Counted from the first letter of the stretch, positions 7,611-17,501 are shown. The stretch is DNA of 64,000 nt from Acidimicrobiia bacterium (GCA_009841105.1 VXMM01000032.1:1-64000), one strand, 5' to 3'. Notes: generated from the letters alone by a model not told the origin. Numbers and translations: made by a program.

Positions 7611-8930
7611 ATGCCAACCACAGTGTCCATGCCGCAGTTGGGCGAGACGGTAACGGAGGGGACCGTGCTCCGGTGGATGAAGAAGGTGGGCGATTCCATC
7701 GATCTCGACGAAGCCATCGTCGAGATCTCCACCGACAAGGTCGACACGGAAGTCCCGTCGCCGGTGGCCGGTGTGGTCAGCGACATACTGGTCGGCGAGG
7801 GTGAGACGATCGAGGTGGGTACCGCCATGGTGGTGATCGCCTCGCCGGACGAGGGCGCGCCGGTCACCACTCCCGCGGGGGTTGAAGCGGACGAAGCCCC
7901 CCAGGCGCCCGAAGACGATGCGTCCCGGCCGGCACCAGCTCCTGCCACCGCTCCGGCCCCGACATCTGCACAACGCGACCGGCCCGCACCCCGCAAGTTC
8001 CTGTCGCCGGTGGTGCGCCGCCTGGCCCGGGAGCACGACATCGATCCGAGCGTCATCGATGGCACCGGACGGGACGGACGGGTGACGCGCAACGACGTGC
8101 TTGCCTACATAGAGAGCATGAAGGCGAAGCCCGAACCGGCGCCGACCCCGCCGCCCGAGCCGGCCCAGGCCCCTGTGCCAGCCCCTGCTCCTGCCGCTCC
8201 GGAGCCTCCGATGGACGAGCCGGCCAAGCTGAGCCGGCTACGGGTGCGAATTGCCGACAATATGGTCGCCTCGTTACGTACCGCGGCCCATGTGTGGACC
8301 TCCATGGAGGTCGACTACGAGGGGGTCGAGAAGGTGCGCCAGGCCCATCGCGAATCCTTCCGGCAGCAGGAAGGGTTCTCGCTCACCTACCTGCCCTTCA
8401 TCGCTCGAGCCACTATGGACGCCCTCCGCGCCTTTCCGGTGATCAACAGTTCTTTCAACCAGCAGGGTCGTACCGCCACCTTCCACCAGGATGTTGACCT
8501 GGGGATCGCGGTCGACCTCAACCAGGACGGCCTCATGGTGGTCACCATCCAGAAGGCGGATGACTACTCGTTGAGGGCGCTCGCCAGAAAGGTCCGCGAC
8601 CTGGCGGTGCGGGCACGGAGCGGTCGGGTGGGTCCCGACGACGTATCACGCAGCACCTTCACGATCACCAATCCCGGACCCTACGGATCGTTCATGTCGG
8701 CGCCGATCATCAACGTTCCCAACGTGGCCATCCTCTCGACGGACGGGATCGCCAAGCGTCCCAAGGTGATAACCACGCCCGACGGCGCGGACGCCATCGC
8801 CATCAGGCACCTCGGCTACCTCGGCCTGTCATGGGATCATCGGGCCTTCGACGGCTCCGTTGCCGTCTTGTTCCTCCGCCGGATAAAGGAAAACCTGGAG
8901 ACCTGGGATTGGGAACAGCAACTGACCTAG
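7611..8930 (+). CDS. 2-oxoacid dehydrogenase E2, dihydrolipoyl acyltransferase
   Basis: A 439-residue E2 acyltransferase. One N-terminal lipoyl domain (about 1-80) carries the lipoylated Lys43 in TDKVDTEV. An Ala/Pro linker, a peripheral-subunit-binding domain (about 125-165, SPVVRRLAREHDIDPS...GRDGRVTRNDV), a second Pro/Ala linker and the catalytic domain (about 205-439) follow. The active site is His410-Asp414 in SWDHRAFDG. Whether it serves 2-oxoglutarate, pyruvate or branched-chain oxoacids cannot be decided from this sequence alone. The ATG at 7611 is preferred over a GTG at 7602 because GGAGAGGTGAG precedes it. The 3' end overlaps the probable start of the LipB-LipA fusion. Confidence 0.92.
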   Translation: MPTTVSMPQLGETVTEGTVLRWMKKVGDSIDLDEAIVEISTDKVDTEVPSPVAGVVSDILVGEGETIEVGTAMVVIASPDEGAPVTTPAGVEADEAPQAPEDDASRPAPAPATAPAPTSAQRDRPAPRKFLSPVVRRLAREHDIDPSVIDGTGRDGRVTRNDVLAYIESMKAKPEPAPTPPPEPAQAPVPAPAPAAPEPPMDEPAKLSRLRVRIADNMVASLRTAAHVWTSMEVDYEGVEKVRQAHRESFRQQEGFSLTYLPFIARATMDALRAFPVINSSFNQQGRTATFHQDVDLGIAVDLNQDGLMVVTIQKADDYSLRALARKVRDLAVRARSGRVGPDDVSRSTFTITNPGPYGSFMSAPIINVPNVAILSTDGIAKRPKVITTPDGADAIAIRHLGYLGLSWDHRAFDGSVAVLFLRRIKENLETWDWEQQLT

Positions 8931-10657
8931 AGCCGACCCTGCTCACGGTCGAGCCGGACCGGCAGTTCCGGGTCGCCGCCGAGCGGACCCGGCTACGCAC
9001 CAGGTGGTTGGGCCGCCTCGCGTATGACGAGGCCTGGGACCTGCAGCGCGCCTTCTGGGAAGGCCGGCAGACCGGCCGGGCCGCGTCGGACTACCTGCTC
9101 CTGCAGGAACATCCCCACGTCTACACAGTGGGCCGCAACGGCGACGGCTCCCACCTCCTCATCCCCGAGGAGGGATTGGCCGGAATCGGCGCGCAGCGTT
9201 TCGACATCGACCGCGGCGGAGACATCACCTACCACGGCCCCGGCCAGCTGGTCGGTTATCCCATCGTGGCCTTGGCGGACCTGCGCAAGATCGTCCGCTA
9301 CGTCCGGGCTGTGGAGGAGGTGCTCATCCGCACCCTCTCCGACTTCGGCGTCGAGGCCTGGCGGGATGCCGGGTACACGGGGGTGTGGACCGATCGGGGG
9401 AAGGTGGCTGCAATCGGTGTCCGGGTGGCGCGAGGCGTGACCATGCATGGCTTCGCCCTGAACGTCGACCCCGACATGAGCTACTTCGGCCACATGCATC
9501 CGTGCGGCATCACCGATCGTCCCGTCACATCCCTGGTCGAACTACTGGGCACATCGTTGTCGATCGAGGAAGCAGTCGAAGTGCTGGTCCCTCGATTCGT
9601 CGAGGTGTTCGGGTACGAGCGAAACGATCTCCAACTGGGTCCCTTCACCCGGGGACAGGGACGGCCCCGAGCCTTCGAGGTGGACCGGCTCCTTGCCGAG
9701 GGGACCTTCGCTCCCAAGGGTCGGGCAGCCGTGCCGGTGACGATCGGCAAGCGACTCGAGGGCGAACCGCCTCGGGCGCCCTGGATGAAGGTGACCGCCC
9801 GCCTGGGCCCGGAGTACCGCCAGCTCGGGAGGCTGATGCGGGAGCTCGATCTCCACACCGTGTGCGAGGAGGCGGGCTGCCCCAACATCTACGAGTGCTG
9901 GAGCGAAGGCGCCGCCACCATCATGATCCTGGGCGGCGTATGCACCCGGGCATGCGGCTTCTGCGACGTCACCACGGGCCGCCCCCAGGGACTCGACCTG
10001 CACGAACCGGTCCGGGTGGCCGAGGCGATCGCGACCATGGGACTCCGCCACGCCGTGATCACGTCCGTCAACCGGGATGACCTGCCCGACGGCGGCTCGA
10101 CCATATTCGCCAGGACGGTGCAGGAGGTACGCAAACGGGTACCGGAGTGCGACGTCGAGGTGCTGATTCCCGACTTCAAGGGTGCCAGAGCGGACCTGGA
10201 GCGGGTTCTGGAGGCGGGACCGGCGGTGCTAAACCACAACACCGAGACCGTGCTCCGGCTCCAGAGGGAGGTGCGAACCGCCGCCTCGTACGGACGATCC
10301 CTCGCGCTCCTGGCCCGGGCGAAGTGGTACCGACCCGACCGGGTGGTGAAGTCGGGGTTGATCGTGGGTATGGGCGAAACCCGTGAGGAGATCTTGGGCG
10401 CCATAGCCGATCTCAGGGCGGTCGGCGTGGATGTCGTCACGGTGGGTCAGTACCTGCGGCCCACGGTCAGGCACCGCCCCGTCCACCGCTACGTGCCCCC
10501 CGACGAATTCGACGAGTACGCCCGCTTCGGCGGGCGGATCGGCCTGGCCCATATCGAGTCGGGCCCGCTGGTGCGGTCGTCGTACCACGCCCGGGACTCG
10601 CTGGACGCCGCCACTACCTCCGGCCTTCCGGCAGCCATCGGCGGCCACCACTCCTGA
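8909..10657 (+). CDS. LipB-LipA fusion: octanoyltransferase plus lipoyl synthase
   Basis: One open frame encodes both enzymes of de novo lipoate assembly. Residues about 25-255 are LipB, which moves octanoyl from ACP to apo-E2/GcvH; catalytic Lys165 (GKVAAIGVRV) and Cys199 (HPCGITDRPVTSL) are present. Residues about 285-570 are LipA, a radical-SAM enzyme that inserts two sulfurs. Its auxiliary-cluster cysteines lie in CEEAGCPNIYEC (Cys319 first) and the radical-SAM cluster is C345xxxC349xxC352 (CTRACGFCD). The C-terminal RSSYHA serine ligand is also present. There is no stop or internal break between the two parts. The start is uncertain: TTG 8909 has GGAG eight bases upstream and overlaps the E2 gene by 22 bases, giving 582 residues. 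Separate proteins are the norm, so the fusion is notable. Confidence 0.9.
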   Translation: MGTATDLEPTLLTVEPDRQFRVAAERTRLRTRWLGRLAYDEAWDLQRAFWEGRQTGRAASDYLLLQEHPHVYTVGRNGDGSHLLIPEEGLAGIGAQRFDIDRGGDITYHGPGQLVGYPIVALADLRKIVRYVRAVEEVLIRTLSDFGVEAWRDAGYTGVWTDRGKVAAIGVRVARGVTMHGFALNVDPDMSYFGHMHPCGITDRPVTSLVELLGTSLSIEEAVEVLVPRFVEVFGYERNDLQLGPFTRGQGRPRAFEVDRLLAEGTFAPKGRAAVPVTIGKRLEGEPPRAPWMKVTARLGPEYRQLGRLMRELDLHTVCEEAGCPNIYECWSEGAATIMILGGVCTRACGFCDVTTGRPQGLDLHEPVRVAEAIATMGLRHAVITSVNRDDLPDGGSTIFARTVQEVRKRVPECDVEVLIPDFKGARADLERVLEAGPAVLNHNTETVLRLQREVRTAASYGRSLALLARAKWYRPDRVVKSGLIVGMGETREEILGAIADLRAVGVDVVTVGQYLRPTVRHRPVHRYVPPDEFDEYARFGGRIGLAHIESGPLVRSSYHARDSLDAATTSGLPAAIGGHHS

Positions 10658-10797
10658 CTCCTGCCCTTCCCGGCACGCCGACCTACATCGGGCCACTACA
10701 ACCGCATCACGGGGAGCGGTCACCGTCCGCGAGGTTGGCGCGACGGGCCTTGCGACGCGATTAGCCTCCGACCCAAGCCGATCGTAAGCGAGGAGAC

Positions 10798-12759
10798 GTG
10801 GCCGAGCGCACCATCGAAAACCTATTGCAGGAAGACCGCATCTTCCGGCCGTCGCCGGCGTTCGCCGAACAGGCCAACGCCCAGCCCGGCATCCATGAGC
10901 AGGCCGCCGCCGACCCGGTCGCGTATTGGGAAACGCAGGCCCGCAACCGGGTGACCTGGTTCCGGGAGCCAACCGTCCTCCTGGACGACTCCAACCCACC
11001 CTTCTTCAAGTGGTTCACCGACGGCGAGCTCAACATGTCCTACAACTGCCTGGACCGCCACATAGAGGCCGGCCAAGGCGGCAAGGTCGCCTACTACTGG
11101 GAGGGCGAGCCGGGTGACGAGCGCACCATCACCTACCAGGATCTTTACGAGGATGTCTGCCGGTTCGCCAACGGCCTGCGCTCGATCGGTGTCCGGAAGG
11201 GCGACCGGGTGGCCGTCTACATGGGCATGGTCCCCGAATTGGCGGTGGCCATGCTGGCCTGCGCTCGCATCGGCGCCGCCCACAGCGTCATCTTCGGCGG
11301 CTTCTCGTCCGACGCCATCTACGACCGTGTCGAGGACGCCGGCGCCCGGGTGCTGATCACCTGCGACGGCGCCTGGCGCCGGGGGAAAGTCGTGGATCTG
11401 AAGGTGGCCGCCGACCGCGCCATGGAGAGGACCGAACTGGTCGAGCGCTGCGTGGTGCTCCGCCGGACCGAGAACGACGTGACCATGAAGGAGGGTCGGG
11501 ACATCTGGTGGCACGACCTGGTGGAAGGGCAGAGCACCGAATGCGCGCCCGAGGTCATGAACGCCGAGGACCTGCTCTACATCCTGTACACGTCCGGCAC
11601 CACCGCCAAGCCCAAGGGCATCATGCACACCACGGGCGGATACCTGGTGGGCGCGGCCACGACCCACAGCTTCGTGTTCGACATCAAGCCCGACCAGGAC
11701 ATCTGGTGGTGTGCCGCCGACATCGGCTGGGTGACCGGTCACACCTACATCGTCTACGGACCCCTGGCCAACCAGACCACCTCGGTCATGTACGAGGGGA
11801 CGCCCGACTACCCGGACAAGGACCGGCTCTGGTCGATCATCGCCAAGTACGAGGTGACCCAGCTCTACACCGCTCCCACCGCCATCCGGGCCTTCATGAA
11901 GTGGGGTGAGGAATACCCGCAACGCCACGATCTCTCCACGCTGCGGTTGCTCGGCACGGTGGGCGAACCCATCAACCCCGAGGCTTGGATGTGGTATCAC
12001 GAGCACATCGGCGGCGGCAAGGCGCCGGTCATGGACACCTGGTGGCAGACCGAGACCGGCTCGATCATGATCGCCCCGCTACCCGGCATCACCGCCACCA
12101 AGCCGGGCTCGGCAACCAACCCGATGCCGGGCATCCAGGCGGACGTGGTCGACGAAGCAGGCAGCCCGGTTGGCCGGGGAGGGGGCGGCTACCTGGTGAT
12201 CCGCAACACCTGGCCTTCCATGCTGCGCTCCATATGGGGCGACGACCAGCGGTACGTCGACACCTACTGGTCAGAGTACGACGGCATGTACTTCCCGGGT
12301 GACGGGGCCAAGCTGGACGATGACGGGTACCTGTGGTTGCTGGGCCGGGTGGACGACGTGATGCTGGTGTCGGGCCACAACATCTCGACCATGGAGGTGG
12401 AGTCGGCCCTCGTCTCGCATCCATCCGTGGCGGAGGCGGCGGTGGTGGGCCGGTCCGATCCGCTGACCGGCCAGGCGATCGCCGCGTTCGTCAGCCTGCG
12501 GGCCGGCATCGAAGGTAACGCATCGCTGCTGGCCGAGCTACGGGATCATGTCGCCAACTCGATCGGTCCGATCGCCAAGCCCAAGAGCATCGTCTTCACC
12601 CCGGACGTGCCCAAGACCCGTTCGGGCAAGATCATGAGGCGCCTGCTGAGAGACATCTCGGAGCAGCGGAAGCTGGGCGACGTGACCACCCTGGCCAATG
12701 CCGATATCGTGGCCGAGATCGCGGAGAAGGCAGCCGCGGCCCCTGCCGACGACGAGTGA
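10798..12759 (+). CDS. acs: Acetyl-CoA synthetase
   Basis: A 653-residue AMP-forming acetate-CoA ligase. It activates acetate to acetyl-AMP and then acetyl-CoA. Motifs include the nucleotide loop YTSGTTAKPKGIMHTTGG, the adenine-binding DTWWQTETG, the hinge LLGRVDDVMLVSGHNIST and the C-terminal acetylatable lysine region PKTRSGKIMRR. Length is that of the family. The start is GTG with AGGAG close upstream. It stands alone, 140 bp after the LipB-LipA gene. A GC-rich hairpin (12771-12778 with 12797-12804) lies between it and fabI. The residues that set acetate versus propionate preference look acetate-like (WW in DTWWQ). Confidence 0.95.
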   Translation: MAERTIENLLQEDRIFRPSPAFAEQANAQPGIHEQAAADPVAYWETQARNRVTWFREPTVLLDDSNPPFFKWFTDGELNMSYNCLDRHIEAGQGGKVAYYWEGEPGDERTITYQDLYEDVCRFANGLRSIGVRKGDRVAVYMGMVPELAVAMLACARIGAAHSVIFGGFSSDAIYDRVEDAGARVLITCDGAWRRGKVVDLKVAADRAMERTELVERCVVLRRTENDVTMKEGRDIWWHDLVEGQSTECAPEVMNAEDLLYILYTSGTTAKPKGIMHTTGGYLVGAATTHSFVFDIKPDQDIWWCAADIGWVTGHTYIVYGPLANQTTSVMYEGTPDYPDKDRLWSIIAKYEVTQLYTAPTAIRAFMKWGEEYPQRHDLSTLRLLGTVGEPINPEAWMWYHEHIGGGKAPVMDTWWQTETGSIMIAPLPGITATKPGSATNPMPGIQADVVDEAGSPVGRGGGGYLVIRNTWPSMLRSIWGDDQRYVDTYWSEYDGMYFPGDGAKLDDDGYLWLLGRVDDVMLVSGHNISTMEVESALVSHPSVAEAAVVGRSDPLTGQAIAAFVSLRAGIEGNASLLAELRDHVANSIGPIAKPKSIVFTPDVPKTRSGKIMRRLLRDISEQRKLGDVTTLANADIVAEIAEKAAAAPADDE

Positions 12760-12824
12760 GCCGCCTGCCGGGCCGGGCCCGTACCGTAGGGTCGGCGCCC
12801 GGCCGGTGACGATGGAGGAGAGTC

Positions 12825-13598
12825 ATGCTGCTGACAGGTAAGCGGGTGCTGGTGACCGGCGTTCTCACGCATGGCTCGATTGCCTGGCACAGCGCCAAGG
12901 TGGCCCAGGAACAGGGCGCCGAGATCGTCCTGACCGGTTTCGGTCGGGGGATGCGCCTCACGGAACGGTCCGCCCGCCGCCTCCCGGATCCCCCCGACGT
13001 CTTCGAACTCGACATCAACGATCCGGTCCACATGCAGCAACTTGTGGACGAGTTGGAGCGCCGCTGGGGGAGCCTGGACGGGGCCCTGCACGCCATAGCC
13101 TTCGCCCCCGGGGACGCGCTGGGGGGCAAGTTCCTAACCACGCCCGTGGAAAGCGCATCCCTGGCCTTCACCACCTCGGCGTTCTCCTACAAGACGCTGG
13201 CCGTCGGGCTGCTCCCGCTCTTCGAGGATGCAGGAGGCGGCTCCCTGGTGACCCTCGACTTCGACAACAGCACGCAGGCCTGGCCCGCCTACGACTGGAT
13301 GGGCGTCTGCAAGGCCGCCCTGGCCTCGGTCACCCGCTATCTGGCCCGCGACCTGGGCCGCTACAACGTCCGGGTGAACGCCGTGTCGGCCGGTCCGCTG
13401 TCGACGATGGCGGCCAAGGGCATACCCGGCTTCGACCGGTTCCAGGATGTCTGGAACGAACGAGCCCCTTTGGCTTGGGACACCGCCGATCCCACCCCGG
13501 TGGCCAACATGATCTGCGTGATGCTCTCCGACTTCGCCACCAAGGTGACCGGCGAGGTAATCCACGTGGACGCCGGCTTCCACGCCATCGCGACTTAG
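12825..13598 (+). CDS. fabI: NADH-dependent enoyl-ACP reductase, FabI/InhA type
   Basis: A 257-residue short-chain dehydrogenase-fold enoyl-ACP reductase that completes each fatty-acid elongation cycle. The nucleotide-binding start is GKRVLVTGVLTHGSIAW. The catalytic pair is in YDWMGVCKAAL (Tyr...Lys, YxxMxxxK), as in mycobacterial InhA, and RVNAVSAGPLSTMAAKGIPGF follows. A strong ribosome-binding site (GGAGGAG) precedes ATG 12825. In many actinobacteria fabI/inhA follows fabG; that is not so here. It is followed 11 bp later by ccdA, probably in one transcript. Confidence 0.93.
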   Translation: MLLTGKRVLVTGVLTHGSIAWHSAKVAQEQGAEIVLTGFGRGMRLTERSARRLPDPPDVFELDINDPVHMQQLVDELERRWGSLDGALHAIAFAPGDALGGKFLTTPVESASLAFTTSAFSYKTLAVGLLPLFEDAGGGSLVTLDFDNSTQAWPAYDWMGVCKAALASVTRYLARDLGRYNVRVNAVSAGPLSTMAAKGIPGFDRFQDVWNERAPLAWDTADPTPVANMICVMLSDFATKVTGEVIHVDAGFHAIAT

Positions 13599-13609
13599 GA
13601 TCTCGAGTC

Positions 13610-14362
13610 ATGGAACCTGCCGGGTATCTGAGCGCCCTGGTCTTCGGGGCACTTTCCTTCGTATCGCCCTGCGTCCTGCCCTTGTTGCCGGGATACCTGG
13701 GGCTCATGTCGGGTTACTCGGTGGCCGATCTGCAACAGGGGAAGGCCTCCACCGCCCGGATGCTCCGGGTCACCGTGATGTTCGTGATCGGGTTGACAAT
13801 CGTGTTCGTGGCCCTCGGGGCGGGGGCTACCTCGGTGGCCGGCCTGCTCGCCCGCAACAAGGGGACCATCACCACGGTGGCGGGCTGGATGATTGCCGTG
13901 TTCGGGCTGGTCATCGTGCTGATGGCGCTCAGCACGTCGCCCCGCCTGGCCTTCCTCTACCGGGAGCGCCGGCTCCACTTGCGCCCTTCGCAGCTCGGGG
14001 GTTGGGCGCCGCTGTTGATGGGCATGGCCTTCGGTTTCGGCTGGACCCCGTGCATCGGTCCGGTGCTGGCGGCCATCCTCACTCAAGCCGCCACCCAGGA
14101 GACGGTCGGGAGGGGGATGCTCCTCCTGTTCGTCTTCTCGATGGGTATGGGCCTCCCGTTCATCGCCGCCGGGATCGGAGTGACCAAGCTCTACTCGGGG
14201 ATCAAGCTCCTCCAGCGCCATCTGCGGACCATCAACGTCCTGTCGGGCCTCCTGATGATGGTCTTCGGCTGGCTGTTCATCACCGGTCGTATCACGGACC
14301 TGTCGAGCCTGATAAGTGAGTGGATGATCCGGCTCGGCCTCGAAGGCCTGGCGTCCATCTGA
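13610..14362 (+). CDS. ccdA: Thiol-disulfide electron carrier CcdA
   Basis: A 250-residue polytopic membrane protein of the CcdA/DsbD-beta family. It moves reducing equivalents from cytoplasmic thioredoxin to extracytoplasmic thiol proteins, often for cytochrome c maturation. The two membrane-embedded cysteines are in SFVSPCVLPLLPGYLG and GFGWTPCIGPVLAA. Six hydrophobic segments can be traced. Start ATG 13610 lies 11 bp after fabI. No haem-handling genes (ccsA/ccsB, resB) lie next to it, so the partner is not evident here. Confidence 0.9.
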   Translation: MEPAGYLSALVFGALSFVSPCVLPLLPGYLGLMSGYSVADLQQGKASTARMLRVTVMFVIGLTIVFVALGAGATSVAGLLARNKGTITTVAGWMIAVFGLVIVLMALSTSPRLAFLYRERRLHLRPSQLGGWAPLLMGMAFGFGWTPCIGPVLAAILTQAATQETVGRGMLLLFVFSMGMGLPFIAAGIGVTKLYSGIKLLQRHLRTINVLSGLLMMVFGWLFITGRITDLSSLISEWMIRLGLEGLASI

Positions 14363-14465
14363 TCGCACATCGCCCCGGAAGCGGGCGCATGGCATCCTCG
14401 CCCATTCGCTAGCCTCGTAGCGCTCCCGGTGGCAAGGCGCAGACCTCCGGGTGCCGGGAGGACTC

Positions 14466-15950
14466 GTGAACAGGCCGGGTGCCTGGGTGTTGGCCTTTGT
14501 TCTGGTGGCGGGCTTGGTGGCCGCCGAGCCACCCGGCCCTGTTGTTGCCCAGGATTCGGAGATATGCGACGCCTCCGGCGCCCGCCTCTTCGCCGACGTC
14601 TCCGCTACCGACTACGCCGCCGAGTACATCCTCTGCATGAGGGCTCTCGGTCTCACCCAAGGCAACTCCAGCGGAGGATACGGCCCGGACGACACCCTCA
14701 ACCGGGGGCAGATGGCATCGTTCATCGTGCGACTGTGGCGGGACATCCTCGGCGGGGAGTGCCCGACCGGGGTCATACCCTTCACGGACGTGGCGAGCAC
14801 CAACACCCACGCCGCCAACATCGCCTGCCTGTACAACCTCGGCATCACCAAGGGCGTCTCCGACACGGAGTTCGCCCCGCGCAACCAGGTGACAGCCTCC
14901 CAGGTATCCAGGTTCCTCTTCAGGATCTACGAGCGGGACGGCGGTACGTGTCCTGATCGGGAATCAGAACTCGACAAGGCGGTCGAGTGCCTCGAATCCC
15001 TCCACGTGATCCCGACTACGGACGAGGGCCGCGGCCGCCAAGCCGTTATCAGGTCACAGATGGCCGTCTACATGATCGGCCTCTGGCACAACCTCGAGTA
15101 CGGCCCTCCGCCCGTTCCGCCCCTCCTCGGCACCCCTACCGAAGTCCTTGGCGATGGCCGCGCGCTGGCCCTGCTCTCTCGGATCACGGTTGCTCCGGAG
15201 CGGCCCACCGGCTACAGCCGGAGCCTGTTCGACCACTGGAAGGACCTGGACGGGGACGGTTGCGACACCCGGCGTGAGGTGCTGATCAGGGACTCGAGAG
15301 TCGATCCGGCGATGGACCGGGGCCGGGCCTGCTGGGTGCTCTCCGGTCTCTGGTACTCGCAGTACGACGGCGTCTGGCTGACGGATCCCTCCGATCTCGA
15401 CATCGATCACCTGGTGCCGCTGGCGGAGGCCTGGGCATCCGGCGCCCATCTATGGGATCGGGCTCGCCGCGAGCAATTCGCCAACGACGAGAACGCACTG
15501 GTGGCGGTCACGGCCAGGTCCAACCGGAGCAAGGGCGCCCGGGATCCGGCCGAGTGGATGCCCACCGGCGAGGCCGGTTACTGCCCGTACGCAGCTGCAT
15601 GGGTGGCCGTCAAGGTCCGCTACGACCTGGCCATGGATCGGAGGGAGTACGACTTCCTGGCGGATGTGCTCGACGGGACCTGCGCCACCACGACGGTGAG
15701 CCTCGCTACCCCGATCCTGGCGTTCCCCGTGCTGGCGACTCCAGACCTGGCCCCGGTCGGAACCACTACCACGACCACGCCGGCCCAGGGGAGGCCTCCG
15801 GATCCGGGCGACACCAGGAATTGCTCCGACTTCTCCACGCAGGCAGAAGCGCAGGAGTGGTTCGATCGCTACTTCCCTCACTACGGCGACGTGGCCCGGC
15901 TGGACGGGGACGGCGACGGCGTGGCCTGCGAGTCCCTCCCTCAGGGCTGA
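14466..15950 (+). CDS. Secreted SLH / HNH-nuclease / excalibur protein
   Basis: A 494-residue exported protein with an unusual architecture. Residues 1-29 are a signal peptide ending in VVAQ. Three SLH-like repeats follow (about 33-85, 98-150, 155-210), normally used to bind cell-wall polymers. About 230-405 is an HNH nuclease domain of the DUF1524 type, with [15 protein letters not shown], the catalytic His315 in [12 protein letters not shown] and [20 protein letters not shown] Thr/Pro linker leads to a C-terminal excalibur domain (about 452-494) with [11 protein letters not shown], a calcium-binding loop. GTG 14466 has GGGAGG just upstream. The likely role is a wall-attached extracellular DNase, for nutrient use or defence; that role is inference. 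Confidence 0.85.
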   Translation: MNRPGAWVLAFVLVAGLVAAEPPGPVVAQDSEICDASGARLFADVSATDYAAEYILCMRALGLTQGNSSGGYGPDDTLNRGQMASFIVRLWRDILGGECPTGVIPFTDVASTNTHAANIACLYNLGITKGVSDTEFAPRNQVTASQVSRFLFRIYERDGGTCPDRESELDKAVECLESLHVIPTTDEGRGRQAVIRSQMAVYMIGLWHNLEYGPPPVPPLLGTPTEVLGDGRALALLSRITVAPERPTGYSRSLFDHWKDLDGDGCDTRREVLIRDSRVDPAMDRGRACWVLSGLWYSQYDGVWLTDPSDLDIDHLVPLAEAWASGAHLWDRARREQFANDENALVAVTARSNRSKGARDPAEWMPTGEAGYCPYAAAWVAVKVRYDLAMDRREYDFLADVLDGTCATTTVSLATPILAFPVLATPDLAPVGTTTTTTPAQGRPPDPGDTRNCSDFSTQAEAQEWFDRYFPHYGDVARLDGDGDGVACESLPQG

Positions 15951-15986
15951 CGACGCCCCTGGTCCGGTCGGGACACCCGGCGGCTG

Positions 15987-17402
15987 CTACCGCCAGTCCC
16001 GGGCGAGGTCGGTCAGTTGCGCCCGGCCGAAGAGTTGTGCGGCCGCCTCGGCCGCCAGGGCCCGGACCTCGTCCTCATCCACCCTCGTGGAGCGCCCGTC
16101 CTCCACGATGATCTCGCCTGCCACGATCACCATCTCCACATCGGCCGAACTGCCGGAGTGAACCACCGACGCAACCGGACGGCTCCATGGCGTATGCCTG
16201 ACGCCCGAGACATCGACGACCACCAGATCGGCCGCCCGGCCCGGTTCCAGCGACCCGGCCTCCAGCCCTGTCATGGCCGCCCCGCCCCGCGTTCCCAGTT
16301 CGAGAAACTGCTCCACGGTGGTGGCCGTGGAGTCGAGGCTGGCCACCCGGTGCATCAGCATGCCCGCCTTCATGGCCTCGAAGATGTCCTGGCCTGCCAC
16401 CGCCACCCCGTCGCTACCGAGGGCGACGGTTGCGCCTGCCGACAGCAATGGCTCCAGGTGGAGTACGCCGGAAGCCAGGTACTGGTTGGAGATCGGGTTG
16501 TGCACGGCCGTGGCGGTGGCCGCGCCCATGGCGGCCACCTCGTCAGGGTCCAGCCAGACGGCGTGAGCGAGCGTGGTGTGGTGGCTCAGCAGCCCCCGGT
16601 CCGCCAGCCAACCCACCGGACGGGTTCCGTGTACCTCCATGAAGAACGAGATCTCGTCCTGCACCTCCGAGCAGTGCATGTGCCAACGAACCCCGCCGGT
16701 CTCAGCCATCTCCGCGGAGGCCTCGATCAACTCCGGCCACACGTAGACGATGTTCTCCGGACACGGCCAGACCTCGACCAGGCCACCCCGGGGACGTTCC
16801 GCCATGCACTCCGCCGTGATGTCTAGTTCCTCCTGATTGGTCCAGGAGAACAAGTCCGGATCCACCCCCATCAACTCACCGCCCGGGTTCATCTCCCCGA
16901 AGATCCCCCGGGCGATCGCGCCCCTGATCCCCACCTCTTCCACCGCGTCGGCCACGGCCAGGATGGTCTCCGTGTCGGTAGGGGCGTAGTGGTTGTCCAC
17001 CACCATCGTGGTCCCCGACAGAGCGGCCTGGAGTGCGCCAAGCTGGACGGCCGCCACGCTCATCTCCTTGGTGATGGCCTTCGAGTAGGGCAGCATGAAC
17101 CTCTGGAGCCAGGGAACCAGCGTCATGCCGTCGCCCAGTCCCCGGCCCAACGACTGGAACAGGTGCGTGTGGCCGTCGGTGAGCCCGGGGAGGACCACCT
17201 TGCCTCGGCAGTCGATAACCTTCCCCGCCGTTTCGCGCAGATTCCGGAGGTCGGCGGCGGCGCCGACCTGCGCGATCTTCCCACCGGCCACGGCCACCGC
17301 GCCGTCATCCAACACCCGCCGGCTCCCGTCGAGCGTGATCACGACCCCACCTTCGAGCAAGAGGTCGCACTCGAAGCGATCAGTAGAAGAACCCTGGCTC
17401 AT
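15987..17402 (-). CDS. Amidohydrolase, aminohydrolase (deaminase/hydroxyatrazine-type) family
   Basis: A 471-residue member of the ATZ/TRZ-like amidohydrolases, cytoplasmic metal-dependent hydrolases acting on purine or triazine-like amines. Metal ligands are visible in DGHTHLFQ (HxH), HMHCSEV, HAVWLDPDE and LGSDGVAV (Asp). The pattern resembles 8-oxoguanine deaminase and hydroxyatrazine ethylaminohydrolase. The true substrate cannot be read from the sequence. ATG 17402 is chosen because GGAGGT lies six bases upstream; the frame is open further 5'. It is convergent with the SLH-nuclease gene and has no obvious operon partner. Confidence 0.85.
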   Translation of the reverse strand: MSQGSSTDRFECDLLLEGGVVITLDGSRRVLDDGAVAVAGGKIAQVGAAADLRNLRETAGKVIDCRGKVVLPGLTDGHTHLFQSLGRGLGDGMTLVPWLQRFMLPYSKAITKEMSVAAVQLGALQAALSGTTMVVDNHYAPTDTETILAVADAVEEVGIRGAIARGIFGEMNPGGELMGVDPDLFSWTNQEELDITAECMAERPRGGLVEVWPCPENIVYVWPELIEASAEMAETGGVRWHMHCSEVQDEISFFMEVHGTRPVGWLADRGLLSHHTTLAHAVWLDPDEVAAMGAATATAVHNPISNQYLASGVLHLEPLLSAGATVALGSDGVAVAGQDIFEAMKAGMLMHRVASLDSTATTVEQFLELGTRGGAAMTGLEAGSLEPGRAADLVVVDVSGVRHTPWSRPVASVVHSGSSADVEMVIVAGEIIVEDGRSTRVDEDEVRALAAEAAAQLFGRAQLTDLARDWR

Positions 17403-17501
17403 CGGTGACCTCCGTGTACGAAGCACGCATCCGGCGCTGATGGCCCGATCGTAACCATCCGGGCGACCGACGCGCTCGGGTGCTGTTTCCCGCGTGGCAC
17501 C

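Noticed and set aside
6626-8092. Long antisense frame of 488 codons opposite lpdA and the E2 gene
   Set aside because: Typical GC-rich antisense shadow, with no motif; the sense genes are certain.
12771-12804. Terminator between acs and fabI
   Set aside because: The GGCCGGGC/GCCCGGCC stem has an 18-base loop and no T-run, and such pairings are common by chance in this GC-rich DNA.
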